Source: Spirochaetales bacterium
Lineage (GTDB): Bacteria > Spirochaetota > Spirochaetia > Sphaerochaetales > Sphaerochaetaceae
Assembly (NCBI GenBank): GCA_017962865.1
Contig: JAGCUM010000167.1
Location: forward strand, 1-5,510
DNA length: 5,510 nucleotides
Direction of reading: 5' to 3'
Shown here one piece after another: positions 1 through 5,486 of this stretch. The first letter of the stretch is position 1. Each line of letters starts with the position of its first letter. The notes beneath the pieces were generated by a model, which saw only the letters and a list, made by a program, of their open reading frames with translations, did no database searches and was not told the DNA's origin. The translations under genes and the position numbers were made by a program.

Positions 1-166
1 GCATGTATTGAGGAAAAGCAATAGAATCTTTTCTCAACAACTCTTAAAACAGAAAAAGTGCTTTTTTCATTAGAAATGTTTGAGACAATTGGGATGTTTT
101 TTCTTTCTTTATTTTTCTTGGTGGAAAGAAATTGATTTGGATTTGTTTTGCTTTTTTCGAGAGTGC
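1..166. other. AT-rich non-coding region downstream of the HD-domain gene
   Basis: This stretch is far richer in A and T than the coding DNA around it. It contains a T-rich run on the plus strand at about 95-119 and a GATTTG doublet at 134-145. I find no credible gene in it. Two weak A/T-dominated hairpins can be drawn: 52-68 (six-pair stem with one G-C pair and a five-base loop) and 114-131 (TTTCTT/AAGAAA around a six-base loop). Either might help end transcription of the minus-strand HD gene, but neither is a convincing intrinsic terminator. A TAGAAT hexamer lies at 22-27 on the plus strand. Its possible start site would drive no reading frame that I can support. Confidence 0.5.
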
Positions 167-748
167 TCACTCCGTCAGGTTTTCTTCCCTTTCATAGCGG
201 CTGAGGAAGTCTTCCAGGTAGGCATGACGCTCCTTTGCAATGGCCTTGGCTTCAGGGGTGTTCATGCCGTCCTTCAGAAGCAGAAGCTTTTCATGGAAGT
301 GTCTTATGGTGGACTCGATGCTTCTGCCGTGCTCTCCCCCGAAGGCGAAAGTGCGGGCTATGCCGATGGCTCCGAGGGCATCGAGGCGGTCTGCATCCTG
401 GATGATCCTGCCTTCTATGGTTGAGGGGGCAGTCGTGCGGTTCTTGCTGAAGGAGACGCTGTTGATGGCCTCGCAGATGCGCTCGATTATGTCATTTTGA
501 ATTCCATTGGCCTTCAAAAAGGCTCTGGCATTGGCATTGTCGGTGGTATCGAAGAGCTTGTAGTCGTCCGCATCGTGAAGCAGCGCACCGAGGGCAACGA
601 TGACCCGGTCGCATTCAGGTTCGGTATCCGCGATGCGCATGGCAAGTCTGTACACCCTCAGCGAGTGTTTGTCATCGTGGCCTCCTGCGTTGCCGCAGAA
701 AAGCTTTCCGATGTATGTGATGGCAGCTTCGATGATCGGTTCGTTCAT
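167..748 (-). CDS. HD-domain phosphohydrolase (YedJ/YpgQ-like)
   Basis: This is a 193-residue soluble, presumably cytoplasmic protein of the HD metal-dependent phosphohydrolase superfamily. An N-terminal GHDDKH segment (residues 23-28) is followed by RVYRLA. The HD doublet is H58-D59 in ALLHDADDYK, and the distal metal Asp is probably D118 in IIQDADRLDALGAIGIAR. The likely metal ligands H28, H58, D59 and D118 are all present. The QDADRLDALGAIGIAR block and the later FAFGG are typical of the YedJ/YpgQ group, some members of which hydrolyse nucleotides; the substrate here cannot be told from sequence. The length is close to normal for the group. The gene stands alone and diverges from the next gene across a 78-bp spacer. 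The ATG at 748 has no clear Shine-Dalgarno site. It is kept because the N-terminal helix before GHD has the expected length and no alternative start is better. Confidence 0.9.
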   Translation of the reverse strand: MNEPIIEAAITYIGKLFCGNAGGHDDKHSLRVYRLAMRIADTEPECDRVIVALGALLHDADDYKLFDTTDNANARAFLKANGIQNDIIERICEAINSVSFSKNRTTAPSTIEGRIIQDADRLDALGAIGIARTFAFGGEHGRSIESTIRHFHEKLLLLKDGMNTPEAKAIAKERHAYLEDFLSRYEREENLTE

Positions 749-759
749 GCCATTATCTT

Positions 760-789
760 GTTATATTTGTACCAAAACCGCAATGTCTA
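760..789 (-). promoter_or_regulatory. Candidate promoter of the HD-domain gene
   Basis: Read on the minus strand, TAGACA (plus-strand 784-789) and TATAAC (760-765) are separated by 18 bases and resemble a sigma-70 -35/-10 pair. The -10 ends only 11 bases before the ATG at 748, which would give a transcript leader of about five bases. That agrees with the absence of a Shine-Dalgarno sequence. The assignment rests on pattern only. Confidence 0.3.
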
Positions 790-818
790 TTACCCATTCT
801 CCGCACTATGAATAGAAT
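790..818 (+). promoter_or_regulatory. Candidate promoter of the envelope-protein/lipoprotein pair
   Basis: TAGAAT at 813-818 differs from the consensus -10 at one position. It has a weak -35-like TTACCC at 790-795, 17 bases upstream. Transcription would begin at about 825-827, at or beside the ATG at 827, giving an almost leaderless message. The same hexamer sits before the partial gene at the right end of the window and before the minus-strand operon, which raises confidence that it is a genuine -10 element. Confidence 0.4.
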
Positions 819-826
819 TTCATCAG

Positions 827-1492
827 ATGAAAAAGCTTACTGTTCTGATAGTTCTGGTGGTCTTGGCGGTATCGGTCTTGCCGGCTGTGTCGCTGAGAGT
901 CGGAATCGGGGCGCTCTCGTCGCTGGGGGCCTCCTTCAATTTCGGATCGTGGGATCTCGATGCGGATCTCAGATCGACTTTCCCCGTCGTCACGGATATC
1001 GGATACCCGATTTCCTCTTCCCTATTTGATCTGGATGTGTCGCGCAAGGATTGGCGCAAGTACTCATTCGGCCTCTTCGAGGGCATGACGGTGGGCTTCT
1101 CGTACAGGCTGGTGGATAGCCCTTCGAGCACCCTCAATCTGGGCCTGGCTGCGACCGCGGGAATAATCAAAGACAAGGAAGACGGGCTTTACGACCTGAT
1201 TCCGAACCACGATACCTTCGTGCTGACATCCCTCAGCCTGCAACTGAGGTACACATATAACCTCAATGCCCATCACGGGCTTTTCCTCTCCTGCGGATGG
1301 CCGCTGGCAAGCTGGGGACGTCTTCTCGGAATCGAAGGCAACAACGATTCCTATGATATCAGCTCGTGGCTGTTCATTCCATGGACCTTCCGGGAAATCG
1401 AACGAAACGATGACAGAGAGGGTCTCGGGAAGATTTCCCTGATCATGGGCGCCGTGGCTTCGCTTCGGATTGGCTACATCTTTACATTCTAG
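827..1492 (+). CDS. Secreted envelope protein, possible outer-membrane beta-barrel
   Basis: This is a 221-residue protein that I do not recognise as a named family. Residues 1-22 form a clear signal peptide: a Lys-Lys N-terminus, a hydrophobic core, and a possible cleavage near A20-V-S22. The mature part is rich in alternating polar/aromatic stretches such as GMTVGFSYRL, FVLTSLSLQLRYTYN and SLRIGYIFTF. It ends in Phe, as many outer-membrane barrel proteins do, so a small barrel inserted by the BAM machinery is a reasonable inference. It forms an operon with the following lipoprotein gene, eight bases downstream. The ATG at 827 lacks a Shine-Dalgarno sequence but gives a perfect signal-peptide start and lies just after a candidate -10, so the message may be leaderless. 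A periplasmic soluble protein is the alternative. It is real as a gene; the function is unknown. Confidence 0.8.
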   Translation: MKKLTVLIVLVVLAVSVLPAVSLRVGIGALSSLGASFNFGSWDLDADLRSTFPVVTDIGYPISSSLFDLDVSRKDWRKYSFGLFEGMTVGFSYRLVDSPSSTLNLGLAATAGIIKDKEDGLYDLIPNHDTFVLTSLSLQLRYTYNLNAHHGLFLSCGWPLASWGRLLGIEGNNDSYDISSWLFIPWTFREIERNDDREGLGKISLIMGAVASLRIGYIFTF

Positions 1493-1496
1493 GAGG
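1491..1496 (+). promoter_or_regulatory. Ribosome-binding site overlapping the upstream stop codon
   Basis: AGGAGG begins inside the TAG stop of the envelope-protein gene and lies four bases before the ATG at 1501. This strong site fixes the start of the lipoprotein gene and suggests that the two genes are translated from one message. Confidence 0.75.
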
Positions 1497-1500
1497 GGCT

Positions 1501-2418
1501 ATGAGACGTATATCTGTTTATGTTTTTTCGGCCTTGGCCCTTCTTCTTCTGACCTGTTGTGCAGCCTACGACCCGGTATCGGTTCTGGGAGATTCAACAT
1601 ACAAGAGCGTCGTGGTAATCGGAATCGACGGAGGCGGCGGACTGTTCAACAACGGAGACGAGCTGACTGCCGACTTTGCAACCTTCTTCTCGACGCAGAG
1701 TGCCATAGGCTTTGAGTACAGTTGCGAGACGCCGTCAATCAGTGCCCAGAACTGGGGATCATACCTACACGGAGTGTCGCCCGACAAGCTAGAGGTCACA
1801 AACCTCAAGATCTCCGTAGAACGTTTCACCAACAGGAAATATCCAAGTGTATTCCAGATAATCCACAATGCGGATCCATCCAGGAAACTGGCATCAATCT
1901 GCGCCTGGGCGCCTATCAGCTACGGCCTGATAGAGACAACCGCCGGCGTCTACAAGGACCCGGATATCCGCTTCAAGGCCCTGTATTACGATGACCCTGT
2001 GGTCCGCGACCACGTCTGCGAGTACCTTGACAGCTCGGAGGAAAAGCCCACCCTGCTCTTCGTTCATTTCGATACCGCAGATGAAATCGGCCACTCCTAC
2101 GGCTACGGCTCGGAGCAGCACAGACAGGCGCTTCGGAACATCCAGGACTACACGATGGACATTTTCGGCAAGTACGATCCGGAGACCACGCTGTTTGTCG
2201 TTGTCGCCGACCACGGAGGAACCCCCGACGGCTATCACGGAAAGGACACACCCGCGGAGATGAATATCGTATGTGCCATCCGCGGAAAGACAGTCAATCC
2301 TGCGGGCCTTACGAGCTTCATGCCGCGCGATCTCGCACCGATCATCCTGAAGGCGCTGAACATATCCATCCCCGCCTCCATTGAAGGAACGGTGCCCGAA
2401 AACCTGTTCTTCGAGTGA
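1501..2418 (+). CDS. Lipoprotein of the type I phosphodiesterase / alkaline phosphatase superfamily
   Basis: This 305-residue enzyme hydrolyses or transfers phosphate or sulfate esters, judging by its superfamily; the substrate is unknown. A signal peptide ends in LLLLTCC (residues 14-20), so C19 or C20 is probably lipidated and the enzyme anchored to a membrane outside the cytoplasm. The metal and catalytic residues appear in the expected order: D43 in VIGIDGGG, nucleophile Ser81 in TPSISAQNW, D194 and H198 in DTADEIGHSYG, D237-H238 in VVADHGG, and H246 in GYHG. The set resembles nucleotide pyrophosphatase/phosphodiesterases (NPP), except that the nucleophile position is Ser where NPP enzymes usually have Thr. 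Two zinc ions would be expected. The ATG at 1501 has a strong AGGAGG site. Co-transcription with a putative barrel protein points to a cell-envelope job such as nutrient phosphate release or modification of a surface polymer. A phosphoglycerate-mutase-like or sulfatase activity is less likely. Confidence 0.87.
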   Translation: MRRISVYVFSALALLLLTCCAAYDPVSVLGDSTYKSVVVIGIDGGGGLFNNGDELTADFATFFSTQSAIGFEYSCETPSISAQNWGSYLHGVSPDKLEVTNLKISVERFTNRKYPSVFQIIHNADPSRKLASICAWAPISYGLIETTAGVYKDPDIRFKALYYDDPVVRDHVCEYLDSSEEKPTLLFVHFDTADEIGHSYGYGSEQHRQALRNIQDYTMDIFGKYDPETTLFVVVADHGGTPDGYHGKDTPAEMNIVCAIRGKTVNPAGLTSFMPRDLAPIILKALNISIPASIEGTVPENLFFE

Positions 2419-2467
2419 TTTCTATTTCTTATTCAGTTCTATCAGTCTGACATTCATCGTGTGCCCA

Positions 2468-2941
2468 TTATCTCTCGTTGACGAGCTTTCCGGTCATATG
2501 CTCGATTTCAATGCGGATCAGGTTGATGTGATCCATCCCGCTGTCCAGTTCCTCTTCGATATCAACCGTTTCCGGGAAATACTTCTGACCGAAGAGGCGA
2601 AGCTTGTCTCTCTTGATTTCCCTGTCCGTGACTATGCTTGCGCGTCCGAAGGCGATGACGCTGGTCACGAAGTAGGACCAGTCCTCCTTTTTATAGCCCC
2701 GGTCATGGACGGTGAAGCAGACCTTGTCGCTGTTCTGCATGGCATCGGTCTTGTGCCCCTTCATGGCGCTGTGGAAGTAGATGGCGTTCTCGGCGGTATC
2801 GTAATAAAAGTTGATGGGGACTGCGTACGGATAACCGTCGTCACCGTTGACCGAGAGGACTGCCCTCTTCTCCTGGGTCAGTATGCGGATGCATTCCTCC
2901 TGCGGGACCTGCTGGCCTTTTCTTCTCATTTCCCTGAACAT
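2468..2941 (-). CDS. NimA-like flavin-binding protein (pyridoxamine 5'-phosphate oxidase fold)
   Basis: This 157-residue protein has the split-barrel flavin-binding fold shared by pyridoxamine-phosphate oxidases and NimA-type 5-nitroimidazole reductases. It begins MFREMRRKGQQ and carries VNGDDGYPYAVPINFYYD (residues 31-48), YFHSAMKGHKTDAM (55-68), KVCFTVHD (73-80) and SVIAFGRA (94-101), a motif order typical of the NimA-like group. Members bind FMN or related cofactors; most are of unknown substrate, and nitroimidazole resistance should not be assumed. It is the last gene of the minus-strand operon and overlaps nudC by 16 bases. The ATG at 2941 is preferred because AGGGAG lies five bases upstream (2947-2952) and MFREMRR is the usual family N-terminus. 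The internal ATG at 2929, which overlaps the nudC stop as ATGA, is the alternative. The length is normal for the family. Confidence 0.9.
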   Translation of the reverse strand: MFREMRRKGQQVPQEECIRILTQEKRAVLSVNGDDGYPYAVPINFYYDTAENAIYFHSAMKGHKTDAMQNSDKVCFTVHDRGYKKEDWSYFVTSVIAFGRASIVTDREIKRDKLRLFGQKYFPETVDIEEELDSGMDHINLIRIEIEHMTGKLVNER

Positions 2942-3762
2942 TGTTTCTCCCTGCCTTCCTTGAAAAGCCTCATCATCTCGTTTGTCAGACTCAGGTTATT
3001 GGGCTGAAGGACGATGTCCTCACGCTTGACCCACTGTGCATATTTGAGCTCGTTCTCATCCATGTGGATAGTCGTATTGCCGTCTGCCTCGCAGAAGAAA
3101 CCTGCAAGGATATCCTGAGCCATGCCCCAGGGCTGGGACTTGTAGTACCTGATGTTCCTTACCGTCAGGCCGGTCTCCTCCATCACTTCCCTCTCGACTG
3201 TCTGCTCCAGAGTTTCACCGATCTCCGTGAAGCCCGCCACAAGGGCATTGTGGGAATAACCGTTGCGATAGCGCGTAATCAGCAGGCTGTCGCCGTCGGT
3301 CACGGCAACTATCACTGCAGGGTTTATGCGCGGATAGATGATGTTTCCGCATTCAGGACATCTGAGTGCCCTCTCTCTTGTATCCGGTACAAGTTTTCTT
3401 GCACACCTTCCGCAGAACCTGTTGTCCGCATACCATCGCCACAGATGGAAGGCTGTGAATGCTGCAAAAACCTCCTTGCCCTCAAAGAGGTCGCGCACTT
3501 CTCTGATGGTATGAAGACTGTAGCAGTCCGTCTCGGCGGCCTTGCAGTCCAAGGCAAGGAAGTATTTTCTCTCGTCTATCGAGAAAAGGTAGATGTAATC
3601 ATGCCCCGGAAACTCCGAGATCTGAGGAAAACCGATACGGTTGTCCACATGGCGGACAAGCAGCCTGCCCGAATCATCGAATACGGCAAGGCTGTCGGAT
3701 TGTGTCGGTTTTGTCTGTGAGAAACTGTTGTTGAGCTTACTCGGATAGATATCCTGGATCAT
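2926..3762 (-). CDS. nudC: NAD+/NADH pyrophosphatase, NudC-type Nudix hydrolase
   Basis: From the chosen start this is a 278-residue cytoplasmic enzyme. NudC enzymes cleave NAD(H) to NMN(H) and AMP and can remove NAD caps from RNA. An N-terminal domain is followed by a zinc ribbon with C117, C120, C135 and C138 (FCGRC, RCPEC), then YPRINPAVIVAV. A complete Nudix box at 177-199 fits GX5EX7REVMEETGL and supplies the metal-binding glutamates. SQPW (209-212) matches the NudC signature that separates it from other Nudix enzymes, although it continues GMAQD rather than the PFPxS seen in Escherichia coli. The reading frame extends to a TTG at 3786. I prefer the ATG at 3762 because it overlaps the upstream stop as ATGA, starts MIQDIYPSK like many relatives, and has a GGGGG run seven bases ahead. 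It sits third in a four-gene, translationally coupled operon. Confidence 0.95.
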   Translation of the reverse strand: MIQDIYPSKLNNSFSQTKPTQSDSLAVFDDSGRLLVRHVDNRIGFPQISEFPGHDYIYLFSIDERKYFLALDCKAAETDCYSLHTIREVRDLFEGKEVFAAFTAFHLWRWYADNRFCGRCARKLVPDTRERALRCPECGNIIYPRINPAVIVAVTDGDSLLITRYRNGYSHNALVAGFTEIGETLEQTVEREVMEETGLTVRNIRYYKSQPWGMAQDILAGFFCEADGNTTIHMDENELKYAQWVKREDIVLQPNNLSLTNEMMRLFKEGREKQCSGK

Positions 3763-4340
3763 TTCAGGGCCCCCAGAAGGAACCAAAGCAGCAGACTTAT
3801 GGCAAAACTGGCAGTGAACATGGCAATCATGCTCCAGAACCAGCTGACGCCGTTGGTGAAGCCGTAGAGATCATCCCAGCGCTTCTCAGGCGGGTCCAGA
3901 ACGACTTTTTTCAGATATAGCAGTGCATAAAGCACTTCAGGCGCAAGACCCGTGAAAACGATGCCGAAACTCCATTTCAGCGGAGTGCGCAGAAGAAGCG
4001 AAGCAATTGCAAGAAGCGGACAGAACAGGTGCAACCACAGATTGGGTCCCGAAAGCAGATAGTCCCATTTCTTGAAACGAGGGCCCAGATAGCAGAAAAC
4101 CGTGACAAAAGTCACCGTAACTGCACAGGTTGCAGCATATTTGATAATCTGCAGCCAAAGCGGCTCAGGTGCAAACAAAGACCAGATTGCGCAGACCAGG
4201 CTTACTGCCGCGCACAGAAGGTTGGACTGCACGGTGAAGTACGGAAGAACCTTGCCCGGATCCTCCTTTTGGAATGCCACTGCCGCAACAGTTGCGATCA
4301 TGAGGGCTATGGTGAAATCGATGATGATTCTTGCCGTCAT
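3759..4340 (-). CDS. Pr6Pr / AIG1-ADTRP-like (FAR-17a) multi-pass membrane protein
   Basis: This 193-residue integral membrane protein has about six hydrophobic segments (roughly residues 4-22, 37-57, 65-85, 99-117, 123-143 and 164-190). YFTVQSNLLCA (34-44) and GPNLWLHLFCPLLA (98-111) resemble the two signature regions of the AIG1/ADTRP family. In the animal proteins a Thr and a His in these regions form the catalytic pair that hydrolyses fatty-acid esters of hydroxy fatty acids. T36 and H104 are the corresponding candidates here. Bacterial members are mostly unstudied, so lipid-ester hydrolysis is inference. Its start overlaps the stop of the DUF1295 gene by four bases (ATGA at 4337-4340), and its own stop overlaps nudC in the same way. 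The Shine-Dalgarno site is weak (AAGG-like), consistent with translation coupled to the upstream gene. Confidence 0.85.
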   Translation of the reverse strand: MTARIIIDFTIALMIATVAAVAFQKEDPGKVLPYFTVQSNLLCAAVSLVCAIWSLFAPEPLWLQIIKYAATCAVTVTFVTVFCYLGPRFKKWDYLLSGPNLWLHLFCPLLAIASLLLRTPLKWSFGIVFTGLAPEVLYALLYLKKVVLDPPEKRWDDLYGFTNGVSWFWSMIAMFTASFAISLLLWFLLGALK

Positions 4341-5194
4341 TTGTCTGCCTTGCCGAATCTGATGGGAATCAGGCAGTTCTTTCCCCTGCAGTACTCCTCG
4401 TAGCCGGGTTTCTTGGCCTGCCTTTTGTCAGCCATCGCTATACTAATGAAAAGGAACATGAGGTTGTTCACCAGAGCACCCAGGATCAGATACCATCTGA
4501 AGCCCAGAAGGCAGACCGAATAGACCGCCACGCCCCACCACATCATTATCTCGCCCAGGTAATTCGGATGTCTGGAGTTCTTCCACAACCCTACTTCGAC
4601 AAACGGAGTCCTGCGGTCCTTCCTGTAGTTGTGCATCTGCGTATCCGCAACCAGCTGCAACATGACAGCACCGATGGAAATGCAGAAACCGAGCAGACAC
4701 AGCGGAGTGAATGCGGGAGCCTCCTGCATCACGGAGATGGCAGGCAGCACGCACAGGAATACCACCAAGGTCGGGAACATGTGGGTTCCTGCCAGATTCA
4801 CGAAGGGATAGAGCTTTCCTGAGGTCTCCTTGAGCTGGGTATATCTCCAGTCCTGATGATCCATACCGGTAAAGGTGTACGCCCAGTTGCCTGTCAGCCT
4901 TATGCCCCAGATGCAGACCATTGCAAGAAGCAGAAGCTTCGACATGTTGGGATAAATCAGCGCCATCGGAGCCAGTATCACTATCGGCTGGACGCTCCAG
5001 TAGGGATCGTAGACAGATGCATTGTTGAAAAGACAGCTGAAAACAAACACCAGAACCGTGGCTGCGATGTCCGCAAGAAGCACGCGTGACCAGACGGGCC
5101 CTTCAAGAGCCCCGAAAACCCAATACCCGCAGACAGCGGCCAATACATAGACCGCCGCCACAATCAAAAAACTACCGCTTCTGCTAATCTTCAT
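4337..5194 (-). CDS. DUF1295 membrane protein, steroid-reductase / isoprenylcysteine-methyltransferase-like
   Basis: This 285-residue multi-pass membrane protein has about seven or eight hydrophobic helices. It carries the DUF1295 landmarks: DPYWSV (63-68), WGIRLTGNW (96-104), DWRYTQL (115-121), ADTQMHNYRKD (183-193), GLWKNSRHPNYLGE (202-215), and a C-terminal DKR...PGYEEYCRGKNCLIPI tail (256-278). The RHPNYxGE region and C-terminal Tyr-rich tail are shared with steroid 5-alpha-reductase and isoprenylcysteine carboxyl methyltransferase relatives, where they build the nucleotide cofactor site. Reduction of a lipid or polyprenyl-like substrate with NADPH is therefore plausible but unproven. It is the first gene of the operon. 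The ATG at 5194 follows GGGAAGG at close spacing, and a candidate extended -10 lies upstream. Its stop overlaps the next start (ATGA). The length is normal for the family. Confidence 0.9.
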   Translation of the reverse strand: MKISRSGSFLIVAAVYVLAAVCGYWVFGALEGPVWSRVLLADIAATVLVFVFSCLFNNASVYDPYWSVQPIVILAPMALIYPNMSKLLLLAMVCIWGIRLTGNWAYTFTGMDHQDWRYTQLKETSGKLYPFVNLAGTHMFPTLVVFLCVLPAISVMQEAPAFTPLCLLGFCISIGAVMLQLVADTQMHNYRKDRRTPFVEVGLWKNSRHPNYLGEIMMWWGVAVYSVCLLGFRWYLILGALVNNLMFLFISIAMADKRQAKKPGYEEYCRGKNCLIPIRFGKADK

Positions 5195-5215
5195 ATACCT
5201 TCCCGATTCGCTTCC

Positions 5216-5244
5216 ATTCTAGCATCGAATGCAAATACAGGGAA
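5216..5244 (-). promoter_or_regulatory. Candidate promoter of the four-gene operon
   Basis: On the minus strand TGCTAGAAT (plus-strand 5216-5224) is an extended -10 element one base from consensus. A weak -35-like TTCCCT lies 17 bases upstream (5239-5244). The start site would fall near 5209, giving a leader of about 15 bases that still includes the GGGAAGG ribosome-binding site. A second, weaker candidate (TTACCT, 16 bases, TATTCT) lies further upstream. Confidence 0.4.
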
Positions 5245-5293
5245 ATAGAATAATGTAACTGAGACTATAGGTAAGCTGAAAGTCTTGGGTCTG

Positions 5294-5419
5294 TCAGTCA
5301 GTGCAGTGGACCGCGGCGTCCGTTCCCTTGAGGATATTCTTGGCCTGGGTAAGCAGCGCTGCCCACTCTGCCGAGGTACCGTCGTAGTAGAGGATACGGA
5401 CCGAGTACTTTAGTAACAT
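5294..5419 (-). CDS. Orphan 41-codon reading frame, possible gene remnant or small protein
   Basis: The frame encodes a 41-residue peptide containing VRILYYDGTSAEWAALL and ending GTDAAVHCTD. I do not recognise it. From about 5407 to its stop the codons end mostly in G or C, as in the flanking genes, whereas the upstream part is AT-rich like intergenic DNA. That contrast suggests the 3' end of a former longer gene or a true small protein. An in-frame ATG at 5476 would extend it to 60 codons, but neither start has a Shine-Dalgarno sequence. No promoter is obvious for it, and the longer version would run back across the promoter of the neighbouring plus-strand gene. The stop lies about 100 bases upstream of the DUF1295 start. 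Confidence 0.3.
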   Translation of the reverse strand: MLLKYSVRILYYDGTSAEWAALLTQAKNILKGTDAAVHCTD

Positions 5420-5459
5420 GATAGCACGAATAAAAGCTTGTAAAAAGGAGTTTGGTTTG

Positions 5460-5468
5460 TGGTAGAAT
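5460..5468 (+). promoter_or_regulatory. Extended -10 promoter element of the partial right-end gene
   Basis: TGGTAGAAT fits an extended -10 (TGn plus TAGAAT). A possible -35 (TTGTAA, 5438-5443) is 19 bases away, which is long but tolerable with an extended -10. The predicted start near 5475 leaves a leader of about 12 bases that includes the ribosome-binding site. Confidence 0.45.
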
Positions 5469-5486
5469 TTCAGCACGGAGGAATTT

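Noticed and set aside
80..811. Several plus-strand open frames opposite the HD gene
   Set aside because: They are shadows of the minus-strand HD-domain gene, which has all its catalytic motifs.
2472..2483. Palindrome CTCGTTGACGAG near the convergent gene ends
   Set aside because: Only four pairs around a four-base loop, located inside the last codons of the NimA-like gene and not followed by a T run on either strand, so not a convincing terminator.
2381..3007. Plus-strand open frame of 208 codons
   Set aside because: It is antisense to the NimA-like gene and overlaps the end of the lipoprotein gene; no family features or ribosome-binding site.
2941..3720. Long plus-strand open frame of 259 codons
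   Set aside because: It lies antisense to nudC, whose Nudix box and zinc ribbon are unmistakable; the plus-strand product has no recognisable motif.
3763..3786. TTG start that would lengthen NudC by eight residues
   Set aside because: The ATG at 3762 forms an ATGA overlap with the upstream gene and gives the usual MIQDI-type N-terminus; the extra residues look like read-back into the neighbour.
4331..4822. Plus-strand open frame of 163 codons
   Set aside because: It is antisense to the DUF1295 gene, with Gln/His-rich composition typical of a shadow frame.
5305..5324. Seven-pair hairpin with a GC-rich loop
   Set aside because: It relies on two G-T pairs and has no T run; it lies within the coding-like orphan frame and may be incidental.
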